Shown one piece after another: positions 1-12,500 of a stretch of 64,000 bases of DNA (within the stretch, counting starts at the first letter, position 1; each line of letters starts with the position of its first letter). Source of the DNA: Cheiracanthium punctorium. Lineage: Eukaryota > Arthropoda > Arachnida > Araneae > Cheiracanthiidae. Made by a program: the position numbers and the translations under genes. The notes beneath the pieces were generated by a model, which made no database searches, was not told the DNA's origin, and saw only the letters and a list, made by a program, of their open reading frames with translations. The stretch lies in NCBI GenBank assembly GCA_038373885.1, contig JAWZYV010000080.1:62001-126000 (forward strand). Reading direction: 5' to 3'.

Positions 1-438
1 TTGAAAAATTTTACAACTGATTCAAGATACATTAGTGCACAAAATTCCAGTTCAACTAAAGACTGGGAATTCAGCAAAATATTGATTACAAGATTTGTCC
101 AAAACAAACAGTGCAAGTTAAATAAAAGCATATAAGAAAACTTGGGTATTTTGATTCTATTAAGATAGGTTGTGATGAATAAAATATAACCGTATAATAC
201 AACTACAAAGTACTTGTTTGTAAGTGAATGGCTATAAAACACATCTTATAGGAAATGTATACGTCATTTTATTGGTTATATACATATATATCATTAGTTA
301 CAAATTAAAATTAAAATTTGTAATCAATATGAGAAAAATTATAATATAATTTTGTTGAATCTAAGTTTTTCGAAGTTAAAAATTAAAAGAGGAGATGAGC
401 AGTAAATATAAAGAATTTTAAATACTAGAATTATTTAC

Positions 439-530
439 CTATTTTTTAGTCTGTTGTCATCATGGGATCTAATTTTCAGTTCACCATCTTTAAGAAGTCG
501 GCCATAGTCTTTAAGTTCTAAATCTTCTGG
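439..530 (-). CDS. Vav: Vav exon 12: DH-PH linker and start of PH domain
   Basis: The 92-nt exon encodes [20 protein letters not shown] then [10 protein letters not shown] plus two bases of a split codon. DGELKIRS matches the IDGELKVRS start of the Vav PH domain. The acceptor is CTCACAG and the donor AG|GTAAAT. The next exon lies beyond the left edge of the window; 1-438 shows no further exon that could be supported. Confidence 0.94.
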
Positions 531-3500
531 CTGTGAGAAAAATATGTTGCGAATTTTGTTATCAGCTAGTCATGATAGAAATATAATTCTTAAAAAAGGC
601 GGGGCAGGGGGAGGGTGAGATAATTGCTTAAAAATACATCATGTCAAATGTATGCTTACCATTCGTAAGTCAGTGATACTATTTTGAATATCCCTAATAA
701 TTTGTAACGTTTCATTGTCTCTCTTTACTTCATTGATATAATGAGCAAGATCCTAAAAGTATAAAATGCACAAGTTGTTTTTTCAGCTAGGCAGTGTCAT
801 AAAAATATCACTTAAAGAAAAAAGTATTAAATATCAATAAATTCCACATTTTAACAAACACCAAAATTGTTTTAAATATGAGTATAAGTACATAGAAAAG
901 CACAATTTGGCTCTTACCACCATGGCATCTAAAGCTTTTTGCAAATTAAAATAATCATCATGTGTTTTTGGTGTATTCTTGATAAGTTCCTGAAAATAGA
1001 TTAGATACATTAAGCTACAAGGAAGTATCATTTTTCATCTTAGTTAAAAAGCTAAAGAGAACTAAACTAACTATTTTGTTAAGTTTAATAGAGCATTTGC
1101 ACTTTATAAAATTCCAGTAATATTTGGATAGGAAAATTCATGTTTCTTTCATAACAGCCAAAAGTTCAAATGCGTTTCTAACTATCATTTTTAACAATTA
1201 AATAACAACATGTTTAAAAGTCAAAACATGAAAATGAGCATAACAGCTACAGTACAACCTTGATTATTCAATGTAATTGGTGCTGATTTCTTTTATTTAC
1301 AAATGAAGCTTCTCTTTTGAGCACAATTATTTACAACACAATGCACAATTATGTATGCTATTTCAATGCTTTCATATTACATCAGCTTTCTGCCAAAATA
1401 AGTAATATAGCACCAAGAAAATATGAAATAAATTAATTGAACTATCCTGAACAATCTAGATCATTGAACTAGGTAGTTCAAGACTAAAGTTCATTAACGC
1501 CCGAATTCACCATTAACTTCAACTGGCAGTTCAGTAACTCCCAGTTGGACAACTCCACTGGTCAGTCCAAAATTCATATTCACTGTTAACTGGAGAGAAA
1601 AAGTTAGCAAACCTGAGATTCCTCAACCTAGGTTGAAACTGGGACAATCAATGTGGTTGAAACGCGGCTCGACTGAATCGAAACACTCACTGATCAATTG
1701 TTCACAAAGCATTGGGAGTTTGCATTACATGGTAGTTGATCCTTTCGCACCTCTCCAAGTGACCCCGCAATCGCTCTGCTTTCTCCCTCTCCCATCTCCC
1801 CTCATGCCTCTTTGTCTACAAAGAAGGAGAGAGCCAGTTCTGAGAAGGAATGGAAGGGGGAAGCTAATTTTTCGGGGGAAATCTTAACTAAGCATGCTCG
1901 GTTATTTTTAAAACTTACTCTATAGCAAGGTTGAGTTTCTCAACATGGGTGGGGATTTTGGGGGCAGTTTAGTTCCTGTCCGGTAAATGGTGAATACCAT
2001 TTCAGCAGTCAACCGACAGTTCGCTGTTAACCGGCAGTTGAGGTAGATAGTGAATACGAAGGTAAGAGAAACTACCGGTCTATGCAATTCTTTCTAATGA
2101 ATAGTTCATATGAACTACTCATCATGTAGTTCACTTACTATTATTACGATGTATGTACGGGTTCTTCAACCAATTTGTGTGCAGATATTTTTGTGACTTT
2201 CTTTGATTTTTGCTAATAGCAGCAAAAATAGATAAATTTCTGATGTCAACTTCTTGAACAAACAAAGATTTCTTTTAAAATTATTATGTATAAAAATAGA
2301 AATGTCAACATCCTACTTGGTCAAGTTAAAATATTTTGTGAAATTGAGGTTTAATACTTTTGAATAACAGTCTGGAAAAATAAAAAAACATTTTCAAGAC
2401 TGATAACAAAAATGCCATCCCAAAAAAGAGACACTAGGCATAAATGGATTAAATCATAAAATGAAGTATTTTCATTTCAAAATTAAGTTTACTGGTGTTT
2501 GTATAGTTTCATGTTTTTTTTTTTTTTTTTGGTCATAAATTTACTTGTATTTTGAGCAGCTTCATTTGAAGATTGCAAAATTAACATAAAGCTGAGTATG
2601 TCAGTTATTTCTAATGTGATCCTGGTACTGTAGATTATGTACTGATTGGCAAGTGCTATTTTTGAATTTTGTTGTTGATTACTAAGCTGTTTGGCTATTT
2701 TTAATTTGTTTTATCGTAATTTGCAGTACGAATAACTGATTTCTTTCTTGTGCTTTAACTAACAATTTTTTGTTTGTGTACTAGTGATAAAAATTGATAA
2801 CATTTATATTAACTGTGCTACTTGTTGATATGAAGACCCTCATTTTTGGTTTTAATGAACATTTTATGTGAAAATAAAAATAATAGCAAACATTTGCTGC
2901 AGGTTTTTTTTTATTAGTACATTGAATACTGTTCTTTAATTGCATTTGATATTGTTACAAACTATTCTTCTTGATGATGCATATACCCCCCACATAAATT
3001 TGGATATATAAGAATCTAGATATCATTTTGCTGCATTTTGTTGTTGTTGTTTGCTTCTTTATTTTGCTAATCCTCAAAACATATCATTTAATGATTTAAA
3101 GAATTGCAAACGAACGAGGTTCGCAAACAAACTAGTTCAATTACACTATTCTCCAATTACGATTGGTGAGAATTTGCCAATGCTATTTCTTATTATGATA
3201 AAAAGTACTTCATAAAATGTAAAGCAAAGCTATAACAAAATAATAACAAGAATAAATTAGTACACAATAGTTCAATTTTGAAAAGACTTTTATACATGTA
3301 ATTAATAATTCCACAAAGGTATGAAGTATGGTTTGGTGCAGTTTCAGTTGTCATCGTTCTGTAGCTGCATCACCAACTTTCTTTAATAGCATTAGTTTAA
3401 AAGATACAAAAGAGAGGGGAAAGTCATTAAATAGTACTCAAAAGACAGACCTAATATTACTCAAAAATAAATTTTAGATGATGATAAGACTTCAGATAAA

Positions 3501-6500
3501 AGGAAGGAAATTTAAAAATTACTTTAAAATGAATTTTGGATAACTGAGGCTCTAGTTCATGTATATAATAAAAATCTTGCTGATTTTTATTATATACATG
3601 AACAGGAACAGAAAAACAGCCTAATTTTAAAAATAAAATGAAGAGCAAAATTCTTTAAATACCTGAAGTAACAAGTGATACTTTAAAATCCTTTGCATGG
3701 GCACAGATAAAAGGTCCCTGAGTTTAAACTTCCCTCCATTAGCCTCCTGTTGACAACGCTAAATGACAAACATCCAATGTCATTAAAATCATATCAAAAT
3801 ATTGTAACAATAAATTACAAGAACATATGACACCAAAACAAGAGAGTATCTACCCAATACTTACATATTTAAAATATTGAGCAGTCACAGAATAGCATGA
3901 AAGCATAAGAAATGTTTTATCAGTAAAATGTGCAATAAAAAAATAATTTTTGTAATGCAATCATGAAAAATGGGGGGGGGGAGGGATAATCAGCTATTTA
4001 TAGCAATAATCAAAATTTTAGCTATCTGAAAAAAAAAAAAAAAATTATGTTATAAAAAATGGAAAATAAAATATTTGAAGTGAAGTGAAGTGAAGTGGGG
4101 TGGAGTGGAGTGTGCATATGCATGTGTGTGTAAAATTCCCAAAAAAAAGTTTATGTTTTTAGTTGATGAATAACACAGATTTTATTATGAAACTTAAATC
4201 CAATTTTTAAAAAATGTTAAAAATTCAATAGTACAAACAAAATTATAAAAAGAACAAATATGCTATTTTTAAAACCAATTCTCCCCCAAAAGAAGAAGAA
4301 AGGGGGGGAAAAACTCTTTTTAGTGATTTTCTAGAAATATTCAGTTTTACAGCACAGAGACAGACAACAGACCTATCTGACTTAACTGAAAATCAAAATT
4401 GTATAAAACTCCATTCATAAAGTTCACAAAATTTGAAAGATCAGAAATACATGTAAATCATACATATGCATATATATTTGCACAACATTGCATTTTTAAT
4501 CCACACAGAATATTTACAGTACAAGTGAATATTTTAAAATTTTCACCAAAAAATTATATATAAGCTACATTACTTAAAATCAATCAATTAAATTTGCAAT
4601 AAAAGTATAAAATAAAATGTATGAAATAAAATAAAACTGGTAAAGGCTATAAAATAGAGCAATGAAATCCTGGAGCATAAGACAATAAAATTGTGGTTTA
4701 TATTTTTTCAGAGGTGAAATTAAAATATTATCCTTTGACAAATATTTATTAAAATATTTGTCAAAGGGTTATACAAGGTATTCAGATATGGGAAGCAATG
4801 GGCCAAGCAATTAACAGTTATTAGGGTTACTACTGAAACATCAACAAAATGAAACTATGCACAAGGAGGCATTTCATAAAAATTCAAGGTTGATTTAAAA
4901 CAGTTATGTATTCATCAGAAACATTAAAATACATGAAAAATAAAACTATGAGTACAACCAATCAATACATATCTTTGCAAGAAAAAATTAATAAAAACTA
5001 GAATTTTTAAAAAATTGAAAAGTAGAATAGAGTCAGGAAAAAGCAAACAAAATATTTTTTGAGCTTAAATAATAAAAGTAGGATATAAATTATTTTAAAT
5101 TAGTTATAAAATAAGGGAGGGAGAATGCTTATAATATAAATACTTTTAAAATTTATTTCCTTACTGGACAATTTTTCTGTTCTTATCTAATTTCTCAAAA
5201 TTTTACATCAGCAGTTTCTGCTACCAGTTGTTGAAGCAACATCTAAATGCATTTACTTTTATATATACCATATATTTATTAAAAAATAATCTAAAAAACT
5301 TTTAACATTTGATTTTGAAAAATGTTTCTTTTGATGAAAAGTATATTTTTATTTTATGTTATTGAATTTTCTAATACCAAATTATAAAGCTGTTAAAATA
5401 TGCATACACCAAAAAAAAGCTTATAACACTGAAGTTTAATTTCAAAATTGCAACATATATTTTAAACTAATACAATTAAAAGAGCAAGAGAATGTCTTAC
5501 TAAAACAGCTTGATTGATGACTTCATTTTTATTACAAAGTTCTTCAATATGTTCTTGTGCAGCTGGCAAATTTGAACAGTATTCTCCATAAACAATGAAT
5601 TTGCTTTTCCATCGTAAAAAGCAATCACTGATTTTATAATGGTTAGATGTGCAAGCTTTGTAGAGTTCACTATGAAAACCAGTATGAATCTCAGCAAGAT
5701 CCTACATAAGAAATTCAATAAGAAAGCTTGAAGTACAAGTTAAGAAAGTAACTAACCAAGTAATACACATGGATGTAAAACATACCTTAATGTTCATAAA
5801 AATAATTTTTCTTGCTTCCGGCTTCAAAACTGTTTTTAAGGGTCTCATAAAGTGCTGTAAGACATATTTTTAATTAATGTATAGTAGGTACAGTAAAAAA
5901 GTACATTGTATCTAATATCAATGTGTATGCGTGTGTGTGTCAAATAGAAAATTTACAAACTGAAATAGTTCATAGAAAATCTCAAACCAGGCAACCTTTG
6001 GGTAAAATTCTTATCACCAGAAAGCAAAGTATGGAACAGATGTAACATCACCAATTGCTTTGGCTATGGTTAGGTGTCAAACACAGCAAACTGCAAATAA
6101 CTAGCAAGGTTTCTGTATTGCAGTTTACAAAAAAAGGTAAAATCTCCACAGTGGGTACAATAATCCTGTTAAAAAATTATTTGAGTACAAGAATAGACAT
6201 AAAAAGTTTTAAGGAGGGAGGAGGGGGGGTTACAGGTATAACAGAAAATCTTGCATTCCTGAAGTAGTGAGCTTCGCAAGTGTGTGTGTGTACATATATA
6301 TATGCAATTAAGGATTCATAATATAAAAATTTAAGTTATATGGGAAAAGATACATACCCTTATTATCATATTTAAAGCTTCGATATAATTTTTTTCTGTT
6401 TCAATAAGTTCTTTTATGCAGTAGTCTCGCTTTTCTATTGGCACTAATTGAGATACAGTACTCTAAGAAAAAAATAAAATAAATTATATAAATTTTAGTT

Positions 6501-9500
6501 CTCTTCTTTATTTTGAAATATTAAATTTTAATTATCCAAATGCCTAAAAAAATGAAACTGTATCATCCTTAAAGTAAAATGTTCAACAAAAATTTAGTTT
6601 TGCAGAAACTGCTTTCAATACTCATCAAATAAAAATTATTAAGGTATGGGAGTTTAATAAATAGCACTAGATCAACTATTCTGGAAATTTATTTATTTAT
6701 TTATTAAAAAAAATAATCAGGAAGTTTTCAAACAAAATAAATAATAACCCAAATACTTATACAATATAATTTAATGTCAAATAAAAAATAAATAAAAATT
6801 ATTTTATCAGATATTAGTAACCAATATAGGGTTAAGTTAAGATAGTGATACATTTTCCGAAAAACAAATAGTTAATTTTTAAATAAAAACTTTTCTAAAA
6901 TAGAACTTTGAACAATTTCTCATTGACAAAAGCCAATACTTCCACTAACATTCTATCATTTCATAACTTTTGATATGATAAAGGTTTGATAAAGTAAAAG
7001 GAAGGTATCATATGATAAGTTTTTCTTTCACAGATGCACATGTAAAAGTGTACAGCAGAATTTACAGATTAAAAACTTCAATGATTTAATCTGCTATACG
7101 GAGCACTCTTGTTGGTGTGTCTCACATTAAACATATCACTGTTAATCAGGTACTTAAATCAGGTACTTGTACTCATCAGGTAATTTTGTTTTTACAGTTG
7201 GCTCTCTGTTTACCGACACTCTACTTAACGAGGATTTCTATTTAAAAACAATGTTTCATAATGCTAATCTTTCCGATGTAAAAAATTTCTATTCAAAGAC
7301 AACAACGTTTCTGTTTACTGACGATTTTCTTTTACATGATAATTCTTTTCCCAACTTCTTATCTGCAGCAGGGGAACCTTCTGTGGAGGCACAAGTTTGG
7401 TTTCAATAACAGATCAGGACTATCCAGGGTCTTCTGTTCATTTTAGAGAAATCCTGGTTGTGAGTAATAGATCATTCCAATTTGAATACGTGTTGAGCGG
7501 ATCAAAATGATATCAAAGCAAAAGCACCTTACATTACACAAAAAAGGTGAAAATTATTGAAGAGTAGAAAAAAGTGTTGGAATGTCAATAGTCCAATTCG
7601 CAAGACTATTTCAGCTACCTGAGTTTATTCTCAAAGGTATTTGAACAAGCAAAGAAAAAATTCTTGAAGCAGCACAAAAATTTGGTTCAGGATCCAAATC
7701 TAAACGGCAGAAAATTCAATGTGGCTGATCAGAAGAGTTTAATAAGGCACTCCTGCAATGGTTCATGAGACAACAGCATCCAATATTCCAATTTCCAGCT
7801 CCACATTGACTGAGTTGATAAGATACTTAATATGGTTGATGGCTGAAGAGTAAAAGACCAGGTTTAGGCCTACCACATAGCTGTTGATCTAACGCTCTGG
7901 AGTTTTGGTTGATTTTCTCCAGATTCTTTGAGGGTAAGCGTTAGAAATCCCTTAAAATGTTCTCCAAACAAGGCAATCCGCTTTCCCAGTAGGCAGATGC
8001 CTCTCGTGTAGGCTTGCCATCATATAACTCCAATTTCCGGAGTGATATTTAAAGAAAATTCAATTGTTTTGGCAGAAAAGTTTGGAATGCAAAATTTTCA
8101 GGCTTCGTTTGGTTGGCTAGCAAAATTCAGAACATGGAAAATGACATGTTTAACATTTTAGAAAATCTGCAAAAAGATAACGAAAGCAAAGCTAAAAATA
8201 AAGCAATTAAACCAGTAGTAGCCCGTGTTAGCCCAGTGATTAAGACATTGGCCTGTTAACCAGAAGGTTGCAGTTTTGATGCCGATGTATCACTAAAGAT
8301 CACTGTATGCCTGTGGCACCACATGCACATTAAATCTGTGGTTCCGAAAGCCTACTCTGCAGTCGCTAGCAGTTTTCAAGTGATGCCAATATTCAGAAGT
8401 ACCCTACATTCTGATGAGAATACAAATTGTGGAGGGGAAACTATGTAGCTCTATATGACACACTCAGTGACAAGAGCGGACTTCAACTGGCAAACAAACA
8501 ACCAATCAACACATTTCGATTTTCTTAAAACCTAATTTTATTGTATTGCTTCTTTGTACTCTATGTTAAGGTAAGTTAAAATAAATAATTTTTTGAGAAT
8601 AAAATAATATAATGATAATAAAAATAACATCTTTAAACATACCAATATATTAAGAAATAGATTGACAATCCTAAGACTGTAAAGTGTGAAGAGAAATGTT
8701 ATGTTTTTACAAATTCTGTTTAAGGCCAATCTCTGTTTAAGGACGATTTTTCATGGTTCCTTGAAAGAGACCATCACAAGATTGAAAGTGGATGCTAATA
8801 TAACTATCTCAAAAAAGGGAGACAAATTCTGTTATGAAAAAAAATGATGAAGTATACCAGCATGTTTTATTTGAATTTAATAATTATCTATTGTATATTA
8901 ACATGGTGTCATAATTTCGCCTTTTTAAGTTACTTCATTAGAGGAAAACGTTATTTCTTTTGAAATAATTTCTAATCAAAGAGGAGGAATAGGTGGTGAA
9001 AAAATTCTTATTGTATTTTCGAGGGAAAGCTGAAGCTCGCCTAACAGTGATGCAGGGAAAAAAAATAAAAATTTGGGCATCATCTGTTTTGTAAAATCAT
9101 GCATTTTATTTTTTACAAAGCAATGCAAGAAACAAAAGAAATGATGAAATAATTTTTGCAGCATTATTTCTACAAGTGACGTGACTCAGATACTTGTTTC
9201 AGTTTAGAGTTACAGCTGCTCTCTCTTAGGGAATGCAATCCTACACTGTTTTCCGTTTTGCAGGATTGCATCTATTGTTGCATCCACTACTTTTTCCCCC
9301 CAAATAAAATACTTTCCATGGATAGAATTAGATACAGTAGATGTATGTCTTCCAATACCTACGGAATGCAATCTCACTCTGTTTTACATTTCTTGGGATT
9401 TCGGGTTTGAGATTTGTTGATCCTGCAGGATTAACATTTCATTCAAATAAAAATTAATTTGAACAGTAGGAAAAAGTAAGATTATAAGCACTATCAAGTT

Positions 9501-12500
9501 TAATACTTTGTCTTATTTGATAATTAATACAATACCTTACATAAATATGAAAATTATAGTCATGATATAGTCTTCCAGAGGGATCTCAGGATTGCATTCC
9601 CTACTCTCTCTCTACCTTTTCCTCCTCTGTGTTTGTAATTATTTTAAAAGCACAATTATGTGATGTGTTCATTACGAAACCATGATTCCATATCCATGGA
9701 CATTTAAAAGTAAATCATGAGGACAACAAAAACACTAGAAAAGAATGAGTGCTCTTTGAGAATACTGTTATGTTGATGTTATATTGCATGCATACAATAG
9801 AATATTATTATGTTATCAATTATTTTCCTCCAATAGCACCCAAAACCACGAGGCCTCACATTTAAGTTACATTAATGAAAAAAGAAAAATTACATGTAGC
9901 TCAATATTCTATGTTTTAAACTATTATTTACACAGCATAAAAATTAATGGCCTTTCAATATCCGTGTAAATTTAAAAGAGAGCTTTTGAAATTACAACTA
10001 AATGTTAGAAGTCTTCTTCATAGTTTGAAAGAAGGTTAAGCTACTTTCACAATCTAGCAATTTTTTTTCCTCCCCTCACAAGAAAAAGGTACATAATACT
10101 ACATGACGGACAAACCTTTGAGAACTTGTTTACTTATAAATGTAAAGCTGAAGTAAGAACCAAATTTTTAAACAGTTAATTAAAAATGAACAAAGAAAAT
10201 AGCTTCATTTCAATAACTAAATTTTTTTTTTTTTTTTTTTTTTTGCTTAATAGTACAATGTATGGCAACTACACAGATTACATACATAAAAAACACCATT
10301 TCACACAGATACCTTTGATGGGGTATAATGCACAATATCTTTGTATATATCATCGTCTCCTTCTTCATCCACAAAAGCATATGGTTGCTCCATATTTGCA
10401 GCATAATCAGTCTCACTGAGTGGTAAAAAAGCATGCACCACAGAAAAACCATGCATAAATTAATATTTACAGCAAACAATCATGCAAAATGTTTAATTAA
10501 AAGCACAAAGCAAGTACTACTACAAATTAAGTATTGCATAACAATATTTCATCACACTTATTTCAAAGCTTAGTTCATACTGATTGCATCAAAAGGCATT
10601 AACAAAGAATGCATAGCTCAAACTTAAAACAGTCAAAAGATTATAAAGCTTAAAACATAAATATATGCTTTTTTTTTCTTTTTTTCACATCAATCTTCAG
10701 TTATTACAGCAGAGCTGACAATCAATTATTTCTTGAATACAGCAAATTTGACTTGCTACAGACAGTAATTCATTAAATTTATTATTATAATTATATGATA
10801 TGGTCTGTCAGAATAACAGGAAAATGTATCGTTTTTAATTAAATTCATAAGAGAAAAAAGAGGTTAGCACAGTTTTTGGAAAAAGAAACATTTACAATGC
10901 ATTCTATTATAATTTAGCAAGTATTTTCAAAAAACATGTGCAATTCTAAGAGAATTTTGATATACCCTTAACTCTTTGAATATGGAAATGAGTGATAATG
11001 ATAATTTTGGTGGTTCTAAAGACCTCTCAGTGATTGTAAACATCGGAACAAAAAATGCATTACTGCACCTACAGTAAAGCATCTTCACACAACATTACGT
11101 TGTATGACATATTTGTAAATGCACTACAGCAGAACTATTTATAAAATATCTATTTGACATTTTAATACTTTATAGCATGACTTAAATTCAAACAAAAAAT
11201 GTCTCATTTGTGATTGCTTCGGAGCCATTTATACTCATAGTTTAGAGAGGGACTACTTAAACTTTATTCAAGATTGACTTGTAAACTAAAACTTTTAGTA
11301 AGCACTGCCACATATTGAATCACCCATGACTCTTGCTTAAAACAAAATTAATAATAAGCAGAACAAGTTTGCCACTTCAAAGCAACAATAGTTAGGCATT
11401 ATTCACGATGCTGATAACTACAGTTATATACATTCAGTTTTTCTATCATGCGAAGGCATGCTGTAGGTACCTCAGGAATCCTAAGCGTTACATAACAAAG
11501 GTCTTCATAAATATCCTCCTCTTTACTTCTGCGCGGAGTTATTGGAAATTCAAGGGACACCATAGTCTCTTCTTCATTATGGCTGTAAGGTTAATTTCCT
11601 TTAGACAAGAAATTCTTACTTTTGCGGGCATATTTTTCAAGCAATATAGAATATAAAATTAATAAAAACTTTGTACAGAAACACACATAAAATGGCACAT
11701 ATCCACAAGGTGATCAGTTCAGGTGGTACAAAAGGTCCACCCTTTTTCAGTTATAAAAATGTTCAACCATTTGCACGAGTAGAAAGGCTACAGCCACAAG
11801 TAAAAAAGCTTTCTAGCCTTTCATCTAGTGTGGATGGTTAAACTTTTTTACAACTGAAGAAGAGTGGACCTTTTGTGACACCCGAAATGATCATCTTGTG
11901 GATAAGTGCCGTTTTATGTGTGTTATCAGTTTTTATTAATTTACATTCTAACACCAGTCTTGTTGGGTGTTCTTATTAACATAGAAATATGCCATATTTT
12001 ATGTTGTAAAATTAATAAAGATAGCGATTTCTGACCCTTCTAACATACACATTTTCAGACTTTTTCAGTCATTTTCTTTTTTTTTAATTCTAGCCAAAAT
12101 GAAATAAAAACAAGAAGTATTGGTAAAATTAAAATATATAAATTTCACAGCAAACTAAAAAGCATCAATATATTTAAAAAGTGTACAGTACATTTAAGAC
12201 AACTATAATGAGTCATTTAAGACAACTTATCATTCAAAGGAATAAGTTATAATTACAGAATATTTCTTTAGAATTTTTTTTTTTTTTTTAAGAAAGACAG
12301 ATGGGAGGGGGGGGGGTTATGTTTAAGTATTTTCTAAATTAATCTAGACATTTTAAAACAAAATACTTAATGACAATAAAACTGAAAAAGAAAACACTTT
12401 AATTTAGTAATATGCTTCAAGGATCAAGCTTATTAAAACTGTAATTTCATTAAATATCAGGGGTTTTATCCTCTGAAGTTCACATTGGAACTGTTCTATC

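Larger units (their letters stand above)
990..3662. other. Vav intron between exons 9 and 10
   Basis: AT-rich intron. It contains a MITE-like inverted-repeat block at 1498-2070, TGAACTA-rich stretches around 1440-1500, 2090-2150 and 3105-3145, and a perfect hairpin at 3555-3603. The rest, about 2150-3540, shows homopolymers but no supportable gene. Confidence 0.6.
7195..8769 (+). mobile_element. degenerate pogo/Tigger-like DNA transposon, host for two SINEs
   Basis: The left end CAGTTGGCTCTCTGTTTACC at 7195 is preceded by TA, the target of this superfamily. Reading with frame slips, 7530-7850 gives [20 protein letters not shown] and [14 protein letters not shown], the CENP-B/Tigger N-terminal helix-turn-helix pattern. 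Near 8085-8140 it gives [15 protein letters not shown]. Stops and frameshifts abound. The right end (8720-8769) matches a second copy at 17287-17870 but lacks its last ~28 bp. Two SINEs (7866-8032, 8215-8500) interrupt it. Confidence 0.75.

Noticed and set aside
8215..8300. a functional tRNA-Asn gene
   Set aside because: The B box is damaged, the acceptor stem does not pair and a SINE body follows.
10313..11582. exons A and B both included in one Vav transcript
   Set aside because: Exon B would begin in the wrong phase and read TGA at once.
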